Source: Bacillota bacterium (GTDB lineage: Bacteria; Bacillota; Clostridia; Christensenellales; CAG-138). Taken from it: a stretch of DNA of 55,566 nucleotides. Location: the NCBI GenBank assembly GCA_023400985.1, contig JAEXEN010000004.1:1-55566 (forward strand). Reading direction: 5' to 3'. Positions 39,214 through 47,553 of the stretch are shown one piece after another (position 1 is the first letter of the stretch; every line of letters begins with the position of its first letter). The notes beneath the pieces are model-generated. The model was not told the origin of the DNA. It was given only the letters and a program-made list of their open reading frames with translations, and ran no database searches. Both the position numbers and the translations under genes were made by a program.

Positions 39214-40572
39214 ATGACGGACTTTTCGGCCTGCTCCTGTCGTGAAGGGGTGGAAGCCGCGTATGTGCTTCTTTCCAAGCTCAGCTTTACACGCGATGAG
39301 GACCCAAATTCGCCCTTTTCCCTTCTTGGGGCGTATTTGGATGCGATCAACTACGGCGAAATGCTCACCGCCTGCCGATGTTACCACGCGCTTACCGACG
39401 TGCTCCTCCGCGCTCCCTCGCGCAGGGTCAGCGGCGATCTTTGGACGGATTATCTCCTTTATATTGTGGTGGAGACCGAGCACCCGTTTGCGGCAGGCGC
39501 CGCGCAAAAACGCCGCGACGACGATATGTTTGCCGCCATGCAAACGGAACTCGATACGCTTTACGCGCTCTCCAAGTTGAATGACGCGGCGCTAAGACGC
39601 TTCGCGCAGGACCGTTACCGCGAGCTGAAGCTCAATAAGCGCCCGGCGCGGGACAGCGCGGAACTCATGTCCACGGCGCTGTGGTCGGGCAACGCCGCAC
39701 GGCCGCCCAAGGAGGAAAAAGCCATCATGCCGCCAAGCTCCGTCGTGCAGATGGATTTTAACTGGGCCAAATGGCGCTACGGAGAGATGAGCCTTTCGGG
39801 CCGCTATGTTTCCGACGAGGCGCTTGAGGAGATCTACATCCGCCTTTTGAGTCAAAAGCCCTGGCCGGCGCTCATCGACGATCTTTGGAACTTCTTCGCT
39901 TCTTACGGCTGCGGCGGCTTTATCAAGCACCGCGCCTTCCAGTACGAGCGTGGCGGGCTTTTTCCCCTCGACGAAAGCGTGCTTGAGGCCATGCCGACCT
40001 CGGGATTATACGAGGAACAGCGCGGAATGATCTTAGAAAACACCATCCGCTTCATGCAGGGCGCACAGTGCAACAACCTCGTGCTCACGGGCCCGAGCGG
40101 AACGGGCAAGACCACACAGGTTCTTTCGCTCCCCTACGAGCTGCCCGAAGTGCGCTTCATCGCGGCGGACGCAAACACGTGCCTGAGCCTGACGCCGCTT
40201 TTTGAGCGCTTGCGCGCGCAGCCCTTAAGGTTTTTGGTGCTTCTGGACAACCTCGATTTCCAGTCTCCAAATACCGCGTCGCTTATAACGTCGCTTCTGG
40301 CGCTTCGTGCGCAGCCGGAAAATGTGCTTTTATACGCCACCTCGCGTTCGGGTGCGGGCAGCGAAAGCGCTTTTCCGGTGGAGATCGTTTTCCCGTACCC
40401 GCAGCTCAAGGAATTCGTTGTGCTCGTTACGGAAATACTCGAACAGGACAACGTCCGCGCCCCCTACGATGTGATCCGAAACGCCTGTATCGACTATCAG
40501 GTGGACGCGCACGACCGCCTTACCTGCTCCGCCGCCATGCGCGTAGCGGAGGCCGTGAAGCGGGAACTGTAA
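39214..40572 (+). CDS. DUF815-family AAA ATPase
   Basis: The 452-residue protein has an N-terminal helical region (about 1-190), a SGRYVSDEALEEIYIRLLSQ segment, and a P-loop ATPase domain with NLVLTGPSGTGKTTQ (about 290) and a Walker B at FLVLLDNLDF. The C-terminal lid is RLTCSAAMRVAEAV. ATG at 39214 follows CGGAGG. DUF815 ATPases are common but without proven function in Firmicutes. It is followed by cysS at 45 bp, so co-transcription is possible. Confidence 0.85.
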   Translation: MTDFSACSCREGVEAAYVLLSKLSFTRDEDPNSPFSLLGAYLDAINYGEMLTACRCYHALTDVLLRAPSRRVSGDLWTDYLLYIVVETEHPFAAGAAQKRRDDDMFAAMQTELDTLYALSKLNDAALRRFAQDRYRELKLNKRPARDSAELMSTALWSGNAARPPKEEKAIMPPSSVVQMDFNWAKWRYGEMSLSGRYVSDEALEEIYIRLLSQKPWPALIDDLWNFFASYGCGGFIKHRAFQYERGGLFPLDESVLEAMPTSGLYEEQRGMILENTIRFMQGAQCNNLVLTGPSGTGKTTQVLSLPYELPEVRFIAADANTCLSLTPLFERLRAQPLRFLVLLDNLDFQSPNTASLITSLLALRAQPENVLLYATSRSGAGSESAFPVEIVFPYPQLKEFVVLVTEILEQDNVRAPYDVIRNACIDYQVDAHDRLTCSAAMRVAEAVKREL

Positions 40573-40617
40573 TACTATTAAGAAACCAATAAGTTTTCAT
40601 AAAGGCAGGTCATAGCT

Positions 40618-42009
40618 ATGAGGCTCTACAACACCATGACGCGGCGCAAGGAGGACTTCGTACCGCTCAAAGCGGGCGAGGTGCGCATCTATGTCTGCGG
40701 CCCTACCGTCTACAACTATTTCCACATAGGCAACGCACGCGCCTTCGTGGTGTTCGACACCTTGCGCCGCTACTTTGAAAGTCTGGGGAGCAAGGTCATC
40801 TTCGTGCAGAACTTCACCGATGTGGACGATAAGATCATCCGCCGCGCCAACGAGGAGCATGTGCCTTTTGAAGAAGTAAGCGAGCGCTTCATCAAGGAAT
40901 ACTACCGCGACGCGGATTCGCTCAACATCGAGCGCGCCACGGTGAACCCGCGCGCCACGGAGCATATCGGCGAGATCATCGCGCTCGTTCATAGGCTCAT
41001 CGCCGCGGGCCACGCCTACGCTACACCCTCGGGCGACGTGTATTTCGCGGTCAGAAGCTACCGCGACTACGGCAAGCTTTCCGGCCAGTCGATCGAAAGC
41101 CTCGAAAGTGGCGCGCGCATCGAGTCGAGCGACGAAAAGCGCGACCCGCTCGATTTTGCGCTTTGGAAAGCGGCCAAAGAAGGCGAACCCTCCTGGGACT
41201 CCCCGTGGGGTAAGGGAAGGCCGGGCTGGCACATCGAATGCTCGGCGATGAGCATGGCCGTTTTGGGCGATACGTTCGATATCCACGGCGGCGGGCAAGA
41301 CCTCGTGTTCCCCCATCACGAAAACGAGATCGCGCAAAGCGAGGCGGCGACCGGAAAGCCCTTTGCTCGCTACTGGATGCACAACGGTTTCATCAACGTG
41401 GACAATCAAAAGATGTCCAAAAGCCTTCACAACTTTTTGCTCGTGCGCGATATCGCCAAGGAATTCGACCTGGATGCGGTTCGCTTCTTCCTTTTGAGCG
41501 CTCAGTACCGAAACCCCGTGAACTTCTCGCGCGACCTCATCGAGCAGTCCGCCACCGCGCTTGCGCGCCTCAAGACCACGCGCGAGCGTATAAAAGACGC
41601 CGTCAAGTCCGAATCGGCGACCGAATCGGACGAGAGCTTCATCGCCCAAGTCAGCGGTTATCTCGCGGCCTTTCGCGAGGCGATGGACGACGACCTCAAC
41701 ACCGCCGACGCCTTAGGCGTTTTGTTCGAGTTCTGCCGCACGGCGAACACGTTCGTGACCGAACCGCGAGGAAAAAAAGCCATCGACGCGGCGGCGCGCT
41801 TTTTTGACGACACGGTATGGGTGCTCGGCATTTTGCAAAATAAGGGCGAGGAAGAAATTCCCGCGGAAGCGATTGCGCTTTTAGAGGAGCGTGCACAAGC
41901 GCGCAAGGCGAAAAACTTTGCCCGCGCCGACGAACTTCGCGAACTTCTCAAGGGAATGGGCTTTGCCATCGAGGACGGAAAAGACGGGGCAAAACTGAAA
42001 AAGATTTAG
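40618..42009 (+). CDS. cysS: Cysteinyl-tRNA synthetase
   Basis: This class I synthetase charges tRNA-Cys. The 463-residue product has the Zn-site start YVCGPTVYNYFHIGNARAF with the HIGH-equivalent HIGN, then GWHIECSAMS and the signature KMSKS (K265-S269). The C-terminal DALR-type domain includes RKAKNFARADELRELL. No T-box leader fits in the 45-bp gap upstream. Confidence 0.97.
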   Translation: MRLYNTMTRRKEDFVPLKAGEVRIYVCGPTVYNYFHIGNARAFVVFDTLRRYFESLGSKVIFVQNFTDVDDKIIRRANEEHVPFEEVSERFIKEYYRDADSLNIERATVNPRATEHIGEIIALVHRLIAAGHAYATPSGDVYFAVRSYRDYGKLSGQSIESLESGARIESSDEKRDPLDFALWKAAKEGEPSWDSPWGKGRPGWHIECSAMSMAVLGDTFDIHGGGQDLVFPHHENEIAQSEAATGKPFARYWMHNGFINVDNQKMSKSLHNFLLVRDIAKEFDLDAVRFFLLSAQYRNPVNFSRDLIEQSATALARLKTTRERIKDAVKSESATESDESFIAQVSGYLAAFREAMDDDLNTADALGVLFEFCRTANTFVTEPRGKKAIDAAARFFDDTVWVLGILQNKGEEEIPAEAIALLEERAQARKAKNFARADELRELLKGMGFAIEDGKDGAKLKKI

Positions 42010-42051
42010 ATGAACAAATAGTAAACATTGGGTTTTGGAACCCATTTTATC

Positions 42052-42081
42052 TTGAATTTGCCAGGCACAGCTTGGTATTAT
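42052..42081 (+). promoter_or_regulatory. Promoter of the small membrane protein gene at 42094
   Basis: TTGAAT, 18 nt, TATTAT. The -10 directly touches AGGGAGG, so the start point would fall within or just after the ribosome site. Confidence 0.45.
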
Positions 42082-42093
42082 AGGGAGGACATC

Positions 42094-42549
42094 ATGCCAA
42101 CCGATTTATCCTGGTTCGATTGGTTTCAGGCGGCCTTGGCGGCTTATCTTGTTTACGCGGCCATCCGCGGCAAGGGCCAGCTGTTCGAGAACCCGCACAC
42201 CAAATGCCCGTATGAAACGTACGTGCGTGTCATGCGGATCCTTTCCGCCGTTTCGGGAGCGCTGCTGCTTGCGGGCGCGGTTCTGCGCCTGACGGGCGCA
42301 GTTTCTTCGGAGAGCGTGTTCGGCTGGGTCATATGGGGCATAGGATTGCTGTCCGTTGCGGCGATCTTCGTGTACAACATCAAGATGACCGACCGCAAGG
42401 CGGCCGCGGCCGCGCAGAAGCAGGCCTACGAGTCCACCCAAAAGAAGGATCCCCTCCGCGCCGCCTTCGTATTTGACGACGAGGAAGAGGAGAAGAAAGA
42501 GAAACACGGAGAAAAACAGGAAGACCAGGAACAAAACGGCAACGCGTAA
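42094..42549 (+). CDS. Small membrane protein with charged tail, unknown
   Basis: A 151-residue protein with three hydrophobic segments (about 12-22, 52-72 and 80-100). A strongly charged cytoplasmic tail follows, ending in Glu/Lys/Gln runs. AGGGAGG precedes the ATG at 42094. It lies 44 bp before the SH3-sortase gene on the same strand. The context suggests an envelope role, but no family was recognised. Confidence 0.7.
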   Translation: MPTDLSWFDWFQAALAAYLVYAAIRGKGQLFENPHTKCPYETYVRVMRILSAVSGALLLAGAVLRLTGAVSSESVFGWVIWGIGLLSVAAIFVYNIKMTDRKAAAAAQKQAYESTQKKDPLRAAFVFDDEEEEKKEKHGEKQEDQEQNGNA

Positions 42550-42593
42550 CGTTATTTTTAAAAGTCGCAAAGGGAAAGAAAGGAAGGTCACCC

Positions 42594-44711
42594 ATGAACA
42601 AGGCAACGCTGAAGCGGACTGTTGTGCTGGCGCTCGTCGCCATCATGCTCTTTTCCGTGATGCTGCCGGCAGCTTCCGCCGAAACGACGGCAGTGACCGG
42701 CAAGACCACGGCGAAGGTCTATTTCCGCCAAAACCCCACTTCCACGGCCAAACCCTATGTGGTAGGCTGCAACAGTATCCCCAAGGGCGCCGAGGTACAG
42801 GTTCTCGGCTTTATCGGAAGTTTCTACCAGGTCAGCTATAAGGGCTATACGGGCTATGTGAAAAACACCGAGCTCGCGTTCTCCGGCGCTGACGCCACCG
42901 CCAAGGAACTCCTCTACTTCCGCTCTAAGGCCACATCCTCCTCGAGCCTTAAATACCGCGTGGCGGGCTGCCCCGAGATCCCTCGCGGCGCCGCGATAAA
43001 GATTGTCGGCGCGAGCGGCAGCTACTCGAAGGTGCAGTATAACGGTTATACCGGCTATGTCCGCACTGTTGACCTCGCCGTTGCCGTGACCGACCTTACC
43101 CCCAAGCTTGAAAGTTACACCATCACGGAAGTAGGGCCGTACGCAGGCAAGACGATCACTGCGGTCAATTTCCGCCAGTTCCCCGAAAAGAGCACGCTGC
43201 TTGTAACCAAATCAGAAACCATCAAAAAGGGCAAGGCCGTTACCGTTACCGGCGAGTGCGGGGATTTCTACCGCATCACCTACGCCGGCTATACCGGCTT
43301 TGCCTATAAGGCCGATGTAAGCGTCGGCGCGCTCATCAGCTACACCGTGACCCCCGTCGATCCGGCGAAGACCGGCACGACGCTCGATGTGGTCAACTTC
43401 CGCAGCTATCCCGTCGCGGATTCCGACCGCATCCCGCAGCTTGAGAAGATCAAAAAGGGCGTCACCGTTACCGTCACCGGTACCGTAGGTGAGTTCTATC
43501 AGATCTCCTACGGCGGCTACACGGGCTTCGGCTATCAAAAAGACGTAAGGCTCACCGATGGTTCTGCCCCTACTACCGGCAATACCAATTACACCGTAAC
43601 CCCCATCGATCCGGCGAAGACCGGCACGACGCTCGATGTAATCAACTTCCGCGTCAACCCCGAGGCAAATTCCTCGCGTATCCCGCAGCTTGAGAAGATC
43701 AAGAAGGGCGTTACCGTTACCGTCGTCGGTACCGTAGGCGAGTTCTATCAGATTACTTACGGCGGTTACACAGGCTTCGGCTACATTAAGGATGTCAAGC
43801 TCAGCGACGGCACCACCACCGGCAACACCAACTACACCGTGACCCCCATCAATCCGGCTAAGACCGGCACGACGCTCGATGTGATTAACTTCCGCGTCAA
43901 CCCCGAGGCGAATTCCTCGCGCATCCCGCAGCTTGAGAAGATCAAGCGGGGCGTCACCGTTTCTGTCGTCGGTACCGTAGGCGAGTTCTACCAGATCACT
44001 TACGGCGGCTACACGGGCTTCGGCTACATTAAAGACGTCGAGCTCAACGACGGCGCCACCACCGGCAACACCACCGCTACCATCCCCTCCGGCGCTCCCA
44101 CGGAAGTCGCCGCCAAGATGAGCGCTGCTTATGCCAAGAATAACGATGTCGTAGGTTACATCTATATCCCCAACACCAAGATCGACTACCCCATTTACAA
44201 CAACCGCTACGACAGCAAGAAGAAAGACTTCGTCTATAACCTGGATTACGATCACATTTTCACCATGGCGAATCAAAACGCTTCCGGCATTGCCTGCATC
44301 ATGGGCCACAACATGCGCACGAGCCTTACCATGTTCCACTATTTGCACCATGTGCAAAACAGGCTCCTCGGCAAGTCCACCTGTGAAAAGTGCGGCAAGA
44401 GCGTATCGAGCATCTCCAACAACACCGTGTTCACCATACTGTACGACGGCTACTCCTACTACCAGCTGTTCGCCATGTATGAGACCAAGGAGTCCGAGCC
44501 CAAGACCACACTCAGCTACAACGCGCTCAATTCCAACGCTTCCGGCAGCGCCAAGCAGGCTTGGATCGATTACTCCCTCATGCGTTCGCAGCTCAACTTC
44601 GGCGTATCCGTTTCCGCGAACGATAAGCTCATCGTCCTCGTCACCTGCGGCGACAAGGTCGGCGGCACCACCGGCGCGAGATTGTATATGTGCTTAAAGG
44701 CCGTGGGCTAA
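42594..44711 (+). CDS. Secreted class B sortase with six SH3-like repeats
   Basis: The 705-residue protein begins with a cleavable-looking signal peptide (cleavage near AASA, residue ~29). Six bacterial SH3-type repeats follow at about residues 36-495. The last three (about 249-325, 333-410 and 411-490) are nearly identical at the DNA level. The class B sortase domain starts near residue 500 with VVGYIYIPNTKIDYPI. It has His572 in IMGHNM, the nucleophile Cys685 in VLVTCGDK, and Arg696 in GARLYM. A CEKCGK insertion is unusual and could bind metal. SH3 repeats probably bind cell wall and replace the usual membrane anchor. No sorting-signal substrate is in the window. Confidence 0.9.
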   Translation: MNKATLKRTVVLALVAIMLFSVMLPAASAETTAVTGKTTAKVYFRQNPTSTAKPYVVGCNSIPKGAEVQVLGFIGSFYQVSYKGYTGYVKNTELAFSGADATAKELLYFRSKATSSSSLKYRVAGCPEIPRGAAIKIVGASGSYSKVQYNGYTGYVRTVDLAVAVTDLTPKLESYTITEVGPYAGKTITAVNFRQFPEKSTLLVTKSETIKKGKAVTVTGECGDFYRITYAGYTGFAYKADVSVGALISYTVTPVDPAKTGTTLDVVNFRSYPVADSDRIPQLEKIKKGVTVTVTGTVGEFYQISYGGYTGFGYQKDVRLTDGSAPTTGNTNYTVTPIDPAKTGTTLDVINFRVNPEANSSRIPQLEKIKKGVTVTVVGTVGEFYQITYGGYTGFGYIKDVKLSDGTTTGNTNYTVTPINPAKTGTTLDVINFRVNPEANSSRIPQLEKIKRGVTVSVVGTVGEFYQITYGGYTGFGYIKDVELNDGATTGNTTATIPSGAPTEVAAKMSAAYAKNNDVVGYIYIPNTKIDYPIYNNRYDSKKKDFVYNLDYDHIFTMANQNASGIACIMGHNMRTSLTMFHYLHHVQNRLLGKSTCEKCGKSVSSISNNTVFTILYDGYSYYQLFAMYETKESEPKTTLSYNALNSNASGSAKQAWIDYSLMRSQLNFGVSVSANDKLIVLVTCGDKVGGTTGARLYMCLKAVG
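43335..44060 (+). repeat. Three near-identical tandem SH3-coding repeats
   Basis: Units of about 240 bp begin at about 43345, 43593 and 43838. Each encodes TVTP(V/I)(D/N)PAKTGTTLDV at its start and GEFYQI(S/T)YGGYTGFGY near its end. They point to recent duplication or gene conversion within the sortase gene. Confidence 0.85.
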
Positions 44712-44960
44712 ACGCTCCGCGTTTCGCGAAAATGGCTGCGGCCATTTCCGCGAGGAAGGGTTGCACGGGTTGCCTGAAATGCTCCGCATTTCCGAGCGGC
44801 AGCCCGTGACAGGAACGAAATCCTTCGGATTTCATCCGTTTTGAGACGCAAGGCCGCAGGCCTTGGCCTAAAAGGCTCCGGCTTCGCCGGACGTGCACAT
44901 GTCGTCAAAGCCGGATTCAAGCCTCCGGAGGGTTACGGCCCTCCGAACCACCCAAAAGAA
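44712..44960. repeat. Palindrome-array repeat, copy D
   Basis: Small palindromes in series: AAATGGC/GCCATTT (44730-44747), and CACGGG/CCCGTG (44764-44808) enclosing GAAATGC/GCATTTC (44776-44792). They continue with GAAATCC/GGATTTC (44817-44833), CAAGGCC/GGCCTTG (44849-44865), TCCGGC/GCCGGA (44877-44891) and GGAGGG/CCCTCC (44927-44944). The last four occur in the same order and spacing as in copy A. Confidence 0.7.
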
Positions 44961-44961
44961 A

Positions 44962-45001
44962 AAGCCAGCAGGGCGGAAATTTTCCCGCCCTGCTGCTATT
45001 T
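44962..45001. terminator. Bidirectional terminator between sortase and mrp genes
   Basis: AGCAGGGCGG pairs with CCGCCCTGCT over a short A/T-rich loop, flanked by AAAAAG on one side and CTATTTC on the other. Confidence 0.75.
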
Positions 45002-45012
45002 CAATAAAATCT

Positions 45013-45840
45013 TTATTTCAGTATTGCCGTAGCCATCCCATCCAGCCAGTCTCCCTCAAACGCCTCGACGGTTCCGCCGTCCACGGCGGCGGCCAGCTTG
45101 GGGTCGATAGGAAGCTTGGCTACATTTTTTACGTTGAACTTTTCCGCTACAGCGTCGATACGGCTTTCGCCGAATACGGAGAAATGCTTCCCGCAATCGG
45201 GGCATACGGCGTAGCTCATGTTTTCTACAAGCCCAAGCACGGGGATGTTCATAAGGCTTGCCATATGGAGCGCCTTTTCCACGATCATTCCGACGAGCTC
45301 TTGCGGAGAGGCGACTACGATCACCCCGTCGAGCGGTATGCTCTGGAATACCGTAAGCGGCACGTCGCCCGTACCGGGAGGCATGTCGATCAACAGGATA
45401 TCCACATTGCCCCAAATGACGTCCGTCCAAAACTGCTTCGCGGCGCCCGCGAGCACCGGCCCGCGCCACACCACGGGATCGGTCTCGTTTTCAGTCAGCA
45501 AGTTTAACGACATGATTTCTATACCGGTCTTCGATAGAGCGGGGTATATGCCAGACTCATCGGCCGCGGCGCGGGTATTTATCCCAAACGTCTTTGGGAT
45601 GGACGGACCCGTTATATCCGCGTCCAAAATAGCGGCGCGCTTCCCCTGCCGCCGTGCGAGCACGGCGAGCATGGAGGAAACGAGCGATTTGCCCACGCCG
45701 CCCTTGCCGCTCATTACGCCGATCACCTTAGAGATATGACTTAGTTCATGCGGCTTTTCCAAAAAACCGCCGTGCCCACTCGCGCGCTCTTTACAGTCGC
45801 TCGCGCATGTGGAGCAGTCATGCGTGCAATCGCTTTCCAT
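45013..45840 (-). CDS. Mrp/NBP35-family ATP-binding iron-sulfur carrier
   Basis: Mrp proteins carry or insert Fe-S clusters. The 275-residue product has an N-terminal Cys cluster (CTHDCSTCASDC), a deviant Walker A MSGKGGVGKS, LDADITGPSIPK, and the C-terminal CPDCGK pair that binds the cluster. ATG at 45840 follows AGGAGG. It is divergent from gcvT. Confidence 0.92.
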   Translation of the reverse strand: MESDCTHDCSTCASDCKERASGHGGFLEKPHELSHISKVIGVMSGKGGVGKSLVSSMLAVLARRQGKRAAILDADITGPSIPKTFGINTRAAADESGIYPALSKTGIEIMSLNLLTENETDPVVWRGPVLAGAAKQFWTDVIWGNVDILLIDMPPGTGDVPLTVFQSIPLDGVIVVASPQELVGMIVEKALHMASLMNIPVLGLVENMSYAVCPDCGKHFSVFGESRIDAVAEKFNVKNVAKLPIDPKLAAAVDGGTVEAFEGDWLDGMATAILK

Positions 45841-45992
45841 ATGTCGTGTCCTCCTATTTCCGCTATGCCCTATGGTACGTTCAACCGCGAAGATTGTCAA
45901 GGCGTTGGCAAGGTTATTCCTGCGCCCGGGCCGGATTGCGTTTTTCTCGAAATATATCTTCTTCCGCTCTTTTTAACAACGCCCGCTTGCTA

Positions 45993-45998
45993 TATAAT
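45993..45998 (+). promoter_or_regulatory. -10 element of the gcv operon
   Basis: TATAAT at 45993-45998, 48 nt before gcvT. No clear -35 is seen at 16-18 nt, and no glycine riboswitch is recognisable in the leader. Confidence 0.5.
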
Positions 45999-46046
45999 AG
46001 AATCGGTAACATTAATACGATGCATGTCTTTTTTTGGAGGTAACGA

Positions 46047-47132
46047 ATGGAGCTTCTTAAAAAAACCCCCCTTTACGACGCGCATATTGCGCTGAACGCA
46101 AAAATGGTGGATTTCGGCGGCTGGGCGCTTCCCGTACAGTATACGTCCATCCTCGAGGAGCACAAGGCCGTGCGCGAGGCCGCGGGGCTGTTCGACGTTT
46201 CGCACATGGGAGAACTTTTTGTACGCGGCGTCGACGCGTTTCCGTTTTTGCAGCGCATGCTCACCAACGACCTTACCGGATTGAACCCGGGCCGCTGCCG
46301 CTACTCCATGGTATGTTACGATAACGGCGGCGTTGTGGACGACGTGCTCGTTTACATGTTTTCCGATTCTGTCTATCTGATCGTGGTCAACGCAAGCAAT
46401 ACCGAAAAGGATTTTGAATGGTTCGCTTCCCACGCGCAGGGAGACGTGAAAGTAACAAACGAAAGCGCCGACTACGCGCAGCTTGCTCTGCAGGGACCGC
46501 GCTTTTTGGAGGTACTAAACGCGGCAGGCGTAAACGCCGGCATCCCCGAGAAAAACTACAGCTTCACCGAAAGCTTAAATGTTTGCGGCGTTCCCTGCCT
46601 CGTTTCCCGCACGGGCTACACCGGCGAGGACGGCGTGGAACTTTACTGCGCGCCCAAAGACGCCTTGAAGCTGCACAAAGCGCTGCTTAACGCCGGCAAG
46701 GATTTGGGCCTTCTTCCCTGCGGCCTCGGCGCGCGCGACACGCTGCGCTTTGAGGCGGGCATGCCGCTCTACGGGCATGAAATGGATGCCAATATCACCC
46801 CGCTTGAAACCAACATCGCGTTTTGCGTGAAGCTCAATAAGCCCGAATTCATCGGCAAGGATGCTCTAATCCTTAACCCGCCCAAGAGGGTGCGCATAGG
46901 CCTGAAGCTCGTCGACCGTGGCATCGCCCGCGAGCATGCGGATGTCTATGCGGGAAATGAGCTCGTGGGCCATGTCACCTCGGGCTCGCCCGCTCCGAGC
47001 TTAGGCGGCAACTATGCCATGGCGCTCGTAAACATCGACAGGAGCGGCTGCGGCGAGTTTTTGATCGATGTGCGCGGCAAAAAGCTTTTGGCAGAACGCG
47101 TCGCGCTGCCTTTTTATAAGCGCCAGAAATAA
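46047..47132 (+). CDS. gcvT: Glycine cleavage T-protein (aminomethyltransferase)
   Basis: GcvT takes the aminomethyl group from lipoylated GcvH to tetrahydrofolate, releasing ammonia. The 361-residue product has MVDFGGWALPVQY, GLFDVSHMGE, LTNDLTGLNPGRCRYS, SRTGYTGEDGVE and GLGARDTLRFEAGMPLYGHE. TTGGAGG precedes the ATG. It is the first gene of gcvT-gcvH-gcvPA-gcvPB. Confidence 0.96.
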   Translation: MELLKKTPLYDAHIALNAKMVDFGGWALPVQYTSILEEHKAVREAAGLFDVSHMGELFVRGVDAFPFLQRMLTNDLTGLNPGRCRYSMVCYDNGGVVDDVLVYMFSDSVYLIVVNASNTEKDFEWFASHAQGDVKVTNESADYAQLALQGPRFLEVLNAAGVNAGIPEKNYSFTESLNVCGVPCLVSRTGYTGEDGVELYCAPKDALKLHKALLNAGKDLGLLPCGLGARDTLRFEAGMPLYGHEMDANITPLETNIAFCVKLNKPEFIGKDALILNPPKRVRIGLKLVDRGIAREHADVYAGNELVGHVTSGSPAPSLGGNYAMALVNIDRSGCGEFLIDVRGKKLLAERVALPFYKRQK

Positions 47133-47171
47133 CGAAACGATCTTCATATATGAATTAAGGAGGAAGAAACC

Positions 47172-47549
47172 ATGCTACCGGCCGACCGCAAATACACCAA
47201 AGACCATGAATGGATCCTTATCGAAGGCAACGAGGCGACTATCGGCATCACCGACCACGCGCAAAACGCATTGGGCGATATCGTGTTCGTGGACGTTCCC
47301 TCCGTAGGCGACAGCTTTAACGCGGGCGATTCTTTCGCCGTCGTGGAAAGTGTAAAAGCCGCGTCGGAGATCTACGTGCAACTCACCGGCAAAGTGGTCG
47401 AAGTAAACGAGGCGCTCGAAGCGCAGCCCGAGCTCATCAATGCCGACCCCTACGGCGTGTTCCTCGCCAAGTTCGAATTCACCTCCCTCAACGAAAGCGC
47501 GCTTCTGACGGCTTCGCAATACGAGGCGCTCATCGCGTCGGAGGCATAA
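47172..47549 (+). CDS. gcvH: Glycine cleavage H-protein
   Basis: GcvH is the lipoyl carrier shuttling between P, T and L proteins. The 125-residue product has YTKDHEWI at the start and the lipoylation site K62 in VVESVKAASEIY. AAGGAGGAAG precedes the ATG. It could also be a lipoate relay protein, but the operon makes glycine cleavage the natural role. Confidence 0.96.
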   Translation: MLPADRKYTKDHEWILIEGNEATIGITDHAQNALGDIVFVDVPSVGDSFNAGDSFAVVESVKAASEIYVQLTGKVVEVNEALEAQPELINADPYGVFLAKFEFTSLNESALLTASQYEALIASEA

Positions 47550-47553
47550 AGAA

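Noticed and set aside
40573..40617. T-box leader before cysS
   Set aside because: Only 45 bp separate it from the preceding gene, too short for a T-box.
40597..41649. Long minus-strand frame opposite cysS
   Set aside because: It is antisense to conserved synthetase motifs and has no ribosome site or recognisable domain.
43335..44060. CRISPR-like repetition
   Set aside because: The units are about 240 bp, in frame and protein-coding, so they are SH3 repeats and not a CRISPR array. No array was seen anywhere.
43212..44357. Long minus-strand frame opposite the sortase
   Set aside because: It repeats because the SH3-coding DNA repeats. It is antisense to a gene with signal peptide and catalytic residues.
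45900..46046. Glycine riboswitch before gcvT
   Set aside because: The 146-bp leader lacks the conserved tandem aptamer elements; only a -10 element and a ribosome site are visible.
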